This document shows, one piece after another, positions 18,347 to 25,572 of a stretch of DNA of 64,000 nucleotides. A model generated the notes under the pieces. It searched no databases and was not told where the DNA came from. It saw only the letters and a program-made list of their open reading frames with translations. The stretch lies in assembly GCA_035295745.1 (NCBI GenBank), contig DATGIL010000075.1, positions 1-64,000 of the forward strand, written 5' to 3'. Position numbers and translations under genes: made by a program. This DNA is from JAIQFL01 sp035295745 (lineage in GTDB: Bacteria > Acidobacteriota > Terriglobia > Bryobacterales > Bryobacteraceae). Position 1 is the first letter of the stretch, and every line of letters starts with the position of its first letter.

Positions 18347-19954
18347 TCAGTTCGGTTTCACATGGAACAATCGAATTCCATCCATCTGCGGCGAGGGCGC
18401 ATACTCCAGGATCGCCCCCTGCCGCAAGAGAATGCGCTTCAACTCATCGCGATCGATATCTTGCACCGCGCGACCCGACTGGATTGCGAGCGCCGCGGCC
18501 ACTCCAGCCGCCTGTCCGATCATCATGTACTGCGGTTCCATTCGCAGGGTGCTGTAGGCGACGTGGCTGGCGGAAAAACAGACGGGCACCAAGAGATTCT
18601 CCACCTCGTGCTTGCGCGGCACCAGGATGCGGTAGGGGATCTGGTATGGCTTCACGGGCACCTGCATATCGCCTTCATTCCGCAGGAAACCGTCGCGATT
18701 CACGATCCGCTGCACGTTGTGCGAATCGCTGTTGTACGTCCCCATGGCAATCGCGTCGGGCTTGGTGAGTTCCGTTTGGATGTCCTTCTGGGACATGACG
18801 AACTCCCCCACCATGCGCCGGGCCTCGCGGATATAGAGTTGGTGCGGGAAGTTGCCATTGTCGGTGAATTCGTCCCTGGCGAGCCCCCACTCGTTCATTT
18901 CCTTTTGCAGGGCCGTGGGCACGCGAGGATCGTGCGCCAGGAAGTACATCAACCCCTCGGTGTACTCGCGATGATCTCGCGCGATCTCCTCACGGCGCTG
19001 GTAGCCGGCATTGGGATAGTCCCAACTCTTCCCGATGTAATCGGTGGAAACCGGGCCTTGATTGTTGATGTCCGCCTTTTGATTGGGAATCGGCCCGATC
19101 GACAGCACCTCGCCCAGCCGCTGCGGCCGTCCCAGCTGGATTTCCATGGCGTGCAGCAGCCGCGCCATCAGATCGTAGCGTTTTGGGTCATAGCTCGTGG
19201 GCTTCGGGAATGGTGCCTGGTTCGACGGGTCGTGGGAGAAGATCAGGCGGTAGTTGTAGGACTGCACTTTGCGGTCGGCCTCCCCGGGTTGGCCGGGATC
19301 GGGCGCCACTGGGAAGCCCTCGGGCTTGAGATCGACCAGAAACTGGTGGAAAGGCGTCTCGGCCCTCACCCCGGCTAACGCTTCGCCGTATTGCGCGGAG
19401 CCCTCCCGACCCCATGTGTAGGTCACGCCGGCCTGGGCCATCAGGTCGCCTTCATAGCTGGCATCGGCGAAGATTCGGGCGGTTAGAGTCTTGCCATTCT
19501 CCAGAGTGATGGACTGGATCCGGGCGCCCTCCCTCCGGACACCGTCCTTTTCGCGCAGTCGGGTCTCCATCACCACGGTCACGGACTCTTCCTGGATCAT
19601 CCGGCGAAGGATCGCCTCGGCGACTTTGGGCTCGAGGTACCAGGCGAAGGACTGGGCAAATTGCGAGAGTCCATAGTGGGTGCCGGCGCGCCAGTAGAAT
19701 TCCAGGGCGTCTCCGGCAATCACCTCACGTCTGCCGATATCCGTGTGAGAGAGGCCCCCCGAAACCATCCCGCCGATGTGGAGGCTGGGCTCGACCAGGG
19801 CCACCCGCAGGCCCATCCGCGCCGCCCGCACCGCAGTCATCACACCGCCGGCCGTGCCGCCATAAACGAGCAGGTCGTAGTCCGGTTGTGCGGTTACAGA
19901 CGATTGCGCCCCGAAAGTCGCCGCTGCGAGAAGTAAACAGGCGATTAACTTCAT
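18347..19954 (-). CDS. Exported FAD-dependent oxidoreductase
   Basis: A 535-residue protein with a signal peptide (residues ~1-22) followed by a Rossmann dinucleotide-binding motif (DLLVYGGTAGGVMTAVRAA) and the flavoprotein continuation VALVEPSLHIGGM. The C-terminal part has YMMIGQAAGVAAALA, typical of PF12831-type FAD-dependent oxidoreductases, often labelled xanthan-lyase-like. ATG 19954 follows GGAAAGG. The real substrate is unknown; a periplasmic oxidation of a carbohydrate or other small molecule is inferred. It is co-transcribed with the downstream MBL hydrolase and divergent from a small gene 42 bp away. Confidence 0.85.
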   Translation of the reverse strand: MKLIACLLLAAATFGAQSSVTAQPDYDLLVYGGTAGGVMTAVRAARMGLRVALVEPSLHIGGMVSGGLSHTDIGRREVIAGDALEFYWRAGTHYGLSQFAQSFAWYLEPKVAEAILRRMIQEESVTVVMETRLREKDGVRREGARIQSITLENGKTLTARIFADASYEGDLMAQAGVTYTWGREGSAQYGEALAGVRAETPFHQFLVDLKPEGFPVAPDPGQPGEADRKVQSYNYRLIFSHDPSNQAPFPKPTSYDPKRYDLMARLLHAMEIQLGRPQRLGEVLSIGPIPNQKADINNQGPVSTDYIGKSWDYPNAGYQRREEIARDHREYTEGLMYFLAHDPRVPTALQKEMNEWGLARDEFTDNGNFPHQLYIREARRMVGEFVMSQKDIQTELTKPDAIAMGTYNSDSHNVQRIVNRDGFLRNEGDMQVPVKPYQIPYRILVPRKHEVENLLVPVCFSASHVAYSTLRMEPQYMMIGQAAGVAAALAIQSGRAVQDIDRDELKRILLRQGAILEYAPSPQMDGIRLFHVKPN

Positions 19955-19996
19955 TTTCCTTTCCAGTCATCTTATTCTATGGATGGAGTTAAAACG

Positions 19997-20206
19997 ATGC
20001 TGCGCGCAAATTCTGCCAAAATCGACTGGAGTCCGGAAAAGAAGCAGTGGCATGTGGAGATTGCAATCGGCGCGGAAGTGATCAAACGCTGGATCAAGGA
20101 TCAGCCGCATGAAGCGGGAGACGACAGCCTGCGTACCCTTGCCCTGGCAACGGCAAAAGACGAAGGCTACGAACTGGATGCGGGCCGCGTAACAGTAGTG
20201 CGGTAA
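19997..20206 (+). CDS. Small acidobacterial hypothetical protein
   Basis: About 69 residues (MLRANSAKIDWSPEKKQWHV...). Start 19997 is supported by GGAG 8 nt upstream; ATG 19979 is an alternative. No signal or membrane segment; the pattern of alternating charged and aromatic residues suggests a small alpha/beta cytosolic protein. Function unknown. Confidence 0.65.
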   Translation: MLRANSAKIDWSPEKKQWHVEIAIGAEVIKRWIKDQPHEAGDDSLRTLALATAKDEGYELDAGRVTVVR

Positions 20207-20234
20207 CGGGTAGTGCGGTACCCGCTCGTGCGGG
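20207..20234. other. Overlapping hairpins between convergent genes
   Basis: CGGGTA and TACCCG arms (20207-20212, 20219-20224) overlap a second hairpin CCCGC-TCGT-GCGGG (20221-20234). The position, between a plus and a minus gene, fits a termination signal, but there is no T-run. Confidence 0.3.
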
Positions 20235-20245
20235 CCGGGATTCTG

Positions 20246-20833
20246 TCATCTCAATCTTCGCGCCCGCTCGAAATCCTCCTTTAGCTTGCCGACAATCTTT
20301 TCTGCGACGTCGGCACTCGCTCCCCGAAACTTTGCCCCGAAGCTCTCCTGCGTCGTAGACCAGATCACGTCGCCATCCTTGTTGACCAGGCGGACGGCAG
20401 CCACGGCTTCGTGGCGGCGCTCCGCGGAATGGTCCGATTCGCTGTCTCCCACGCCCACTCCGCCATAAGGTCCGGTGGATCTGCTGCTGGTACGCCCGGT
20501 GCCTGCATTCATGTGGGCATTGACGCTATCCGAAGAGGTGTGGGTGTCCGTAAAGATCAGGTCCTCTGATGCCCCGCGGAGTATCATGTCGGCGTGCTCC
20601 TGATTTTCGGTAACCACAAAGAGTTCCGTGCCCGCCAGAGCGCTGATCAGAATGTCCCGCATCTGAGCGGCTGTTTCGCCGCCCGTCAGGCGATCCACGT
20701 ACACCCGGCGGATGGTCGCCAACTGGCGCAAATTGCGTTCTTCCAACGGCGAAGGCGCCGGTAGCGGATCCGCCCCGCGCGCGAAACACCCGGCAAATAC
20801 CAGGCCGCAGAGAAGAGTTGCGAGAATCCTCAT
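20246..20833 (-). CDS. Putative lipoprotein, unknown function
   Basis: A 195-residue exported protein. The N-terminus LLCGLVFAGC could be a lipobox with Cys16, though the -3 residue is Phe. Repeated Ser/Gly/Thr in the middle (SSRSTGPYGGVGVGDS), then VRLVNKDGDVIWSTTQES, a pattern seen in outer-membrane-associated proteins that combine several stress or export genes. ATG 20833 follows GGAAAAGG and overlaps the stop of the upstream gene by 4 bp, so the pair is translationally coupled. No function can be assigned. Confidence 0.7.
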   Translation of the reverse strand: MRILATLLCGLVFAGCFARGADPLPAPSPLEERNLRQLATIRRVYVDRLTGGETAAQMRDILISALAGTELFVVTENQEHADMILRGASEDLIFTDTHTSSDSVNAHMNAGTGRTSSRSTGPYGGVGVGDSESDHSAERRHEAVAAVRLVNKDGDVIWSTTQESFGAKFRGASADVAEKIVGKLKEDFERARRLR

Positions 20834-21291
20834 CCTTTTCCTGCCTTTCGGGCATCCGCATCCTGGTACTCCACGCGGCGGCCGGTGCGCGCTTCCAGGG
20901 CGGCCAGCACTCCGCGGATGTCTCCCTTATTCACCCGGAAGACCAGTGCCTGCTGTCTCCCTTCGGCATCCGCATAGCCCAACGTGATGAAATGCTTGTG
21001 CGATTTGCTCAGAAGCAACACCGGCGAAACCAGGATGGCAGCCGCATAGCGGCGATTCACCGTCTGGCCATATTCCACCGTGTTGATTCTCAGGTAGTCG
21101 ATTCTCAGATCGGCGCCATGGCACTGAAAGGTCAGCGCTTCAGCGCCAGTCAAGTCGATCCGTGCGTCCGACTTGGCGGGAACGCCGGACAGCGTCCCGC
21201 CGATAAACTCGGCCTTGACACCCGGCCCGGCCGCCGTCAGCGCCAGGGAGAGGGCAAGGCCGCTCACCAGCATCCACAAACTTCGTGACAT
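20830..21291 (-). CDS. Exported hypothetical protein
   Basis: A 153-residue protein with a signal peptide (ends near ALTAAGPGVKA). The body contains KAEFIGGTLSGVPAKSDARIDL and YGQTVNRRYAAAILVSPVLLLSKSHKHFITLGY, consistent with a small beta-rich periplasmic domain; the C-terminus is Arg/Lys-rich. The stop overlaps the next start (ATGA), indicating co-expression with the putative lipoprotein downstream. Family not recognised. Confidence 0.7.
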   Translation of the reverse strand: MSRSLWMLVSGLALSLALTAAGPGVKAEFIGGTLSGVPAKSDARIDLTGAEALTFQCHGADLRIDYLRINTVEYGQTVNRRYAAAILVSPVLLLSKSHKHFITLGYADAEGRQQALVFRVNKGDIRGVLAALEARTGRRVEYQDADARKAGKG

Positions 21292-21666
21292 CTTGCGCGC
21301 TTGGATAGTGTGTTTCGGGAGCCGGTCCTCTCAAAAATCTCCGCCTTTATAATTCGGACCAAATATATCCGCACTGAGGACTGGCGGCCATCGATTTACT
21401 CGCACGCCACCGACGGGGAGCCTGACACCTTGCGATCACGACTCGCACCCTCAGGGCTGCGGAAAAGAGCGAGGACCGCTTGGCTGAGGGAGTTCTCCGC
21501 CCTCTGGTTCGTGATCGCTTGCTCACGCGCGCGGCTCGCAAGCGCCGGATCGCAAGCGCACGTATCGCGCGAGCGTACTTGGGTCGGTTACGAGCCGCGA
21601 CCTTAACGCGCGCGGATCAAGATCTTTGCCTCATTATTGAGTCGTTCCCAGCAGCACTGCGACTGA
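21292..21666. other. Intergenic region with a repeat copy
   Basis: 375 bp upstream of the 153-residue gene and downstream of the ybdD-like gene. Apart from the family A repeat at 21508-21617 and an AT-rich patch near 21345-21370, no gene or clear signal was seen. Confidence 0.5.
21508..21617. repeat. REP-like palindrome (family A)
   Basis: Signature ATCGCTTGCTCACGCGCGCGG, an internal duplicated segment around GGATCGCAAGCG, then the right arm GTTACGAGCCGCGACC. It ends in a second GCGCGCGG without partner. Confidence 0.75.
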
Positions 21667-21834
21667 TCAGCAGCACTTCGCACGCGCGTATTTCTCGCGC
21701 ATACGCTCCTCCGAGAAGCGCCTCCACTCCTCGCCCGAATGCACGCGCCCGTGCATCTGCAGATGCCGCTGGTAGGCATTCTCGTCTGCCAGTTCGCGCA
21801 ACAATGCCAGGATCAAACGTCCCAGCCGCTTCAT
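21667..21834 (-). CDS. YbdD/YjiX-family small protein, CstA partner
   Basis: A 55-residue protein beginning MKRLGRLILALLREL and ending in the diagnostic ...AKCC. It matches the DUF466 (YbdD/YjiX) family, normally ~65 residues and encoded next to CstA or BtsT pyruvate carriers, where it is needed for transport. The start overlaps the cstA stop by 4 bp (ATGA at 21831-21834), so it is translationally coupled. It is a little shorter than the enterobacterial members. Confidence 0.85.
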   Translation of the reverse strand: MKRLGRLILALLRELADENAYQRHLQMHGRVHSGEEWRRFSEERMREKYARAKCC

Positions 21835-23885
21835 AGCTCCTCCGTCCGCAGACGGGAAAGTACGAACGGCGCCTCGCTGATCCGGGACTCCCGAGTGCCC
21901 TGCAGAATGCCGATCCAGACACGGAGGGAGTCGAGCAGGATGATCGCGACCAGTGCCATCAACACGCCGCAAATCACCGCGTCCAGTCGCGCGTTGAAGA
22001 TCAGCGTCTGCGTCGCGGCGATATTGGCCGCAGTCCCGGCCCGCAATGCCGCCTCCAGCTTGTCCGCCTGCGCCAGGAATCCGATGGCTGGAATCGGCGA
22101 GAAGATCTTCTGCCACGCCGCCGTAAAGGTCACGATCACCAGCCAGATGAGCGGAACGCACGTGATCCACACGTAACGCGTGCGATGCATCTTGAGCAGA
22201 ATCGTGGTCGCCACGCACAACGCGATTCCCGCCAGCAACTGATTCGCGATGCCGAAGAGCGGCCACAGCGAATTGATGCCGCCCAGCGGGTCGCGCACTC
22301 CCTGCACCAGGAAATAGCCCCATCCGGCCACCACCGCAGCACTGGATACGATCACTCCTGGCATCCAACTGGTGCGCCCCAGGGGCTCGCTGACATGGCC
22401 AAGCAGATCCTGCAACATGAATCGCCCGACTCGTGTGCCCGCATCGATGATCGTGAGGATGAACAGCGCTTCGAACATGATCGCGAAGTGATACCAGAAG
22501 CCGATCACCGCCTGCCCGCCGCCGCTGCGCGCGAAGATGTGCGCCATCCCGAGGGCAAGCGAGGGAGCGCCGCCCGTGCGATAGAAGAGCGTCTGCTCCC
22601 CGACGTTGTGCGCCAGCGCCGTCATGTCCGCGACTGTCACCGGAAAGCCCCAAGAAGAGATCATGCCTACCGCGGCCTCAGGCGTCGCGCCCACGATTCC
22701 GGCGGGCGAGTTCACCGCGAAGTACACGCCCGGCTGCAGCACGCAAGCCGCGATCATCGCCATGATGGCGACGAAACTCTCGAGGAGCATCGAACCGTAG
22801 CCGACCGGCCACGCATGCGTCTCCTTCGCGATCATCTTCGGCGTAGTTCCCGACGAGATCAGAGAGTGAAAGCCGGAGACTGCGCCGCACGCGATGGTGA
22901 TGAAGCAGAAGGGGAAGATCTTCCCGGCAAAGATCGGCCCGGTGCCGTCCACAAAGCGCGTGAAAGCGGGGAGTTGCAACTCGGGCCGCACGAACAGAAT
23001 TCCCACTCCCAGCATCAACACCACACCCAGCTTGACGAAGGTGCTGAGATAGTCGCGCGGCGCCAGCAGCAGCCACACCGGCAGCGCGCTCGCCAGAAAG
23101 CCGTAGAGAATGATCCCAATCGCGAGGGTCATCGCGCCCAGCGTGAACATCGGAGCGAGTGCAGAGTCCGCCACCGAACGGCCAGCGAAGATGCTCGACA
23201 TTACCAGCACAAAGCCGATCACCGAGCACTCCAGCACCTTGCCGGGACGCCAATAGCGCAGATACAGCCCCATGAAGAGCGCGATCGGCATCGTCGCCGC
23301 AATCGTAAACGTGCCCCAGGCGCTGCCCTTGAGCGCATTCACCACCACCAGTCCTACCACCGCCAGCAAAATCACCATGATGATCAGCACCGTGATCAGA
23401 GCGACCATGCCGCCCACCTTGCCGATCTCCTCACGCGCCATCTTTCCCAGCGATTTGCCGTCGCGGCGCATCGAGGCGAACAGAATCACGAAGTCCTGAA
23501 CGGCGCCACCCAACACAGCGCCGATGACGATCCACAACGTTCCCGGCAGGTATCCGAACTGTGCGGCGAGCACGGGTCCCACCAGCGGTCCCGGACCCGC
23601 TATCGCGGCGAAGTGATGTCCGAAGACGATCCATTTGTTGGTGGGTTCGAAATCGTGGCCGTTGCGCAGGCGCTCCGAGGGCGTGGCGCGGTGATCGTCC
23701 AGTGTCATCACCCGCGCCGCGATAAATTTCGCGTAAAAACGATACCCGATCGCGTAGCTGCACGCCGCGGCCAGAACCAGCCAAATGCTGTTGATGTGCT
23801 CTCCGCGGTTGAACGCGATGCCGCCCAGACAGATCGCCGCGACCGCCGCAATCGCGGCCCAGAATAGATATCCGAGAACCCTCAC
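21831..23885 (-). CDS. cstA: CstA family carbon-starvation/pyruvate transporter
   Basis: A 684-residue inner-membrane protein with about 16-18 hydrophobic segments. Family signatures include NKWIVFGHHFAAIAGPGPLV and GYLPGTLWIVIGAVLGGAVQD, then FHSLISSGTTPKM and a C-terminal part with SLWPLFGIANQLLAGIAL. In E. coli CstA and its paralogue import pyruvate and some peptides during carbon starvation. GTG 23885 is the likely start because no in-frame ATG precedes the first transmembrane segment. It is followed by the ybdD-like gene. Confidence 0.93.
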   Translation of the reverse strand: MRVLGYLFWAAIAAVAAICLGGIAFNRGEHINSIWLVLAAACSYAIGYRFYAKFIAARVMTLDDHRATPSERLRNGHDFEPTNKWIVFGHHFAAIAGPGPLVGPVLAAQFGYLPGTLWIVIGAVLGGAVQDFVILFASMRRDGKSLGKMAREEIGKVGGMVALITVLIIMVILLAVVGLVVVNALKGSAWGTFTIAATMPIALFMGLYLRYWRPGKVLECSVIGFVLVMSSIFAGRSVADSALAPMFTLGAMTLAIGIILYGFLASALPVWLLLAPRDYLSTFVKLGVVLMLGVGILFVRPELQLPAFTRFVDGTGPIFAGKIFPFCFITIACGAVSGFHSLISSGTTPKMIAKETHAWPVGYGSMLLESFVAIMAMIAACVLQPGVYFAVNSPAGIVGATPEAAVGMISSWGFPVTVADMTALAHNVGEQTLFYRTGGAPSLALGMAHIFARSGGGQAVIGFWYHFAIMFEALFILTIIDAGTRVGRFMLQDLLGHVSEPLGRTSWMPGVIVSSAAVVAGWGYFLVQGVRDPLGGINSLWPLFGIANQLLAGIALCVATTILLKMHRTRYVWITCVPLIWLVIVTFTAAWQKIFSPIPAIGFLAQADKLEAALRAGTAANIAATQTLIFNARLDAVICGVLMALVAIILLDSLRVWIGILQGTRESRISEAPFVLSRLRTEEL

Positions 23886-23926
23886 GCACTAGAGTCTACT
23901 AAAAACTCGCGGATTCGGGGCAGATG

Positions 23927-24712
23927 TCAAAAGCGATTCAAATTGCGAAGGAGAGAGGAGGTGGTGCCGCCGGACCGCAGTTCCACCGAGTGGATCGGCT
24001 TCCAGTTGTCGTCCATTGTCCCGATGTACGAAGCCGCGCGGCGATCGCTTCCCATCAGTATTACTGTGTACTTTCGATCCGGATACCCCAGGGCACGCAC
24101 CTGCAATGTATTCGATTCGCTTTGCCACCGGTCGCTGGCCGGCGTGCCCAGTTTTTGCACGACCGTCAGGTAATCGTCGCGGCTCGACAGATCCAGGTAT
24201 TGCTGATCTCTGGTATTGAAAACTACAGTCCGCTGCCGGAATTCGCCTATACGATTCAAGTTCACCGCAACGATGTACAGCACGATCGCGACAGTAAGGG
24301 TTCCGCCCACCAGCTTGAAAATCCGCTTGTCGTTGGACTCCAGCCGGATCCCCACGATAGGTGCGGGGGAGGTGCGCTCCGGTACCGGCGTTGAAGACGC
24401 GGTCGTCCCTCCGACGGCCAGAGGCATCTCGATGACGCGCCGTTGACAGGGCCACACCGCTCCACCTCTGTATTCCAACTCGCGGTTCAGCCCGACGATC
24501 AGCACCGGATCGTCCACCCTCGACACCTCGCCAACAAAGCGCCGCGAAATCCAAATCTCCGCACCCGATTTGCAGTTCACTACCAGAATCTCCGACCACG
24601 TGGCTTTGCGAAACAGCCACTCGTTATGTTCCACGTTGATAACCGGAGGGTAGAAAGAAAAGGGACGCGTCGCCAGATGTTCGAGGGAAGGGGGAATGGG
24701 GGGCGAGGCCAT
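23927..24712 (-). CDS. Single-pass membrane hypothetical protein
   Basis: A 261-residue protein without signal peptide. Residues ~1-120 form a cytosolic beta-rich region (EILVVNCKSGAEIWISRRFVGEV), followed by a Thr/Pro linker, one transmembrane segment near residues 134-155 (LTVAIVLYIVAVNL) and an extracytoplasmic domain of about 100 residues with LGTPASDRWQSES. The last part resembles small outer-membrane-assembly-lipoprotein folds in pattern only. Family not recognised. It lies downstream of a 13-bp inverted repeat and upstream of cstA. Confidence 0.7.
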   Translation of the reverse strand: MASPPIPPSLEHLATRPFSFYPPVINVEHNEWLFRKATWSEILVVNCKSGAEIWISRRFVGEVSRVDDPVLIVGLNRELEYRGGAVWPCQRRVIEMPLAVGGTTASSTPVPERTSPAPIVGIRLESNDKRIFKLVGGTLTVAIVLYIVAVNLNRIGEFRQRTVVFNTRDQQYLDLSSRDDYLTVVQKLGTPASDRWQSESNTLQVRALGYPDRKYTVILMGSDRRAASYIGTMDDNWKPIHSVELRSGGTTSSLLRNLNRF

Positions 24713-24748
24713 GGACTCTACCTATGGTAGCGTAGAGCCGGTGGTCCA

Positions 24749-24787
24749 TGCTTTAGCCTGCGGCTGCTCTCCAGGCAGGCTAAAGCA
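24749..24787. repeat. Perfect 13-bp inverted repeat
   Basis: TGCTTTAGCCTGC (24749-24761) and GCAGGCTAAAGCA (24775-24787) are perfectly complementary around a 13-nt loop. The hairpin lies between two minus-strand genes. It lacks a T-run, so it is more likely a dispersed palindrome than an intrinsic terminator, although it could protect the end of the upstream mRNA. Confidence 0.75.
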
Positions 24788-24801
24788 CGCAAAAGACGGG
24801 G

Positions 24802-25500
24802 TTATTCGTGATCTTTTACACGGTCCGCGTTGCTGTGAGCCGAGTAACGATCAAGTTCGTGAATCAGGGGCAACGCGGCGGCTGGTGGTTTCATGCCGCT
24901 CTCCAGAACTTCCTTGTTGGTCATCTTGCGGCCATAAAGTTCCTCATTGTCGTCCAGGTCGTTGCGAACGGTCGCGCCATTCAACGAAATGCCCGCGAAG
25001 AGTCCCTTGGCACGCGACCAGGCTAAAATCTCGGCATCCATTTTCACATCCGTATTCGCATTGGCGGTACGGCCTACCGGACCTGCCGCGACGGAAGCAT
25101 CCGCCCCTAGAGTGAATTTATCGCCGAGTAGCTTGTCCGTGCCGCGGCGGCTCATCACCAACATAATCAGGTCAGTCGACGATCCACCGATCTGGAATCC
25201 GACGCTACCGCCTTCCATGCGAATCGCGGCGGGAGGTCCCCATCCCATGCCACTCTCATGCCGGCACGTCACGAAGCCGCGCCCGTACTCTCCACCCACT
25301 ACAAAAGCCGCCTTCTTCAGGCCGGGAACGATCATGACGCACTGCGCCTTTTCGAGTAGGTCCTGGGGAATACCTTTGTCCGGAGTCGCCATCACTTCGG
25401 TGAAAACATTTGCCGCCTCGGTAAGATTCTTCGCTGCGTCTGCAGCAAGAATTGCCGATGCTGACAAGACCATGGTTGCTGTTACTGCCAAAAGTTTCAT
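24802..25500 (-). CDS. SYLF-domain (Ysc84-like) exported protein
   Basis: A 232-residue protein with a signal peptide (residues ~1-20) followed by a complete SYLF domain: KAQCVMIVPGLKKAAFVVGG, GRGFVTCR, SVGFQIGGSSTDLIMLVM, LGDKFTLGADASVAAGPVGR and LFAGISLNGATVRND. SYLF domains bind lipids, and many bacterial members are exported. The gene is monocistronic: an operator-like palindrome lies upstream (25524-25544) and an inverted repeat downstream. Physiological role in Acidobacteriota is unknown. Confidence 0.9.
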   Translation of the reverse strand: MKLLAVTATMVLSASAILAADAAKNLTEAANVFTEVMATPDKGIPQDLLEKAQCVMIVPGLKKAAFVVGGEYGRGFVTCRHESGMGWGPPAAIRMEGGSVGFQIGGSSTDLIMLVMSRRGTDKLLGDKFTLGADASVAAGPVGRTANANTDVKMDAEILAWSRAKGLFAGISLNGATVRNDLDDNEELYGRKMTNKEVLESGMKPPAAALPLIHELDRYSAHSNADRVKDHE

Positions 25501-25523
25501 TGTAGAGCCCTCTGGCTGAGTTA

Positions 25524-25544
25524 CTTAGCACGTGTCGTGCCAAG
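25524..25544. promoter_or_regulatory. Operator-like palindrome upstream of the SYLF gene
   Basis: CTTAGCACG (25524-25532), a TGT spacer and CGTGCCAAG (25536-25544) form a near-perfect 9-bp dyad centred about 34 bp upstream of the SYLF start. The size suits a dimeric regulator. The regulator is unknown. Confidence 0.4.
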
Positions 25545-25572
25545 TATTGCAAAGAGCCGCCATTATTTCATT

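Noticed and set aside
22185..23867. Long open frame antisense to cstA (560 codons)
   Set aside because: It lies opposite a well-supported transporter gene and its product is Arg/His-rich with no family match; high GC removes stop codons in this frame.
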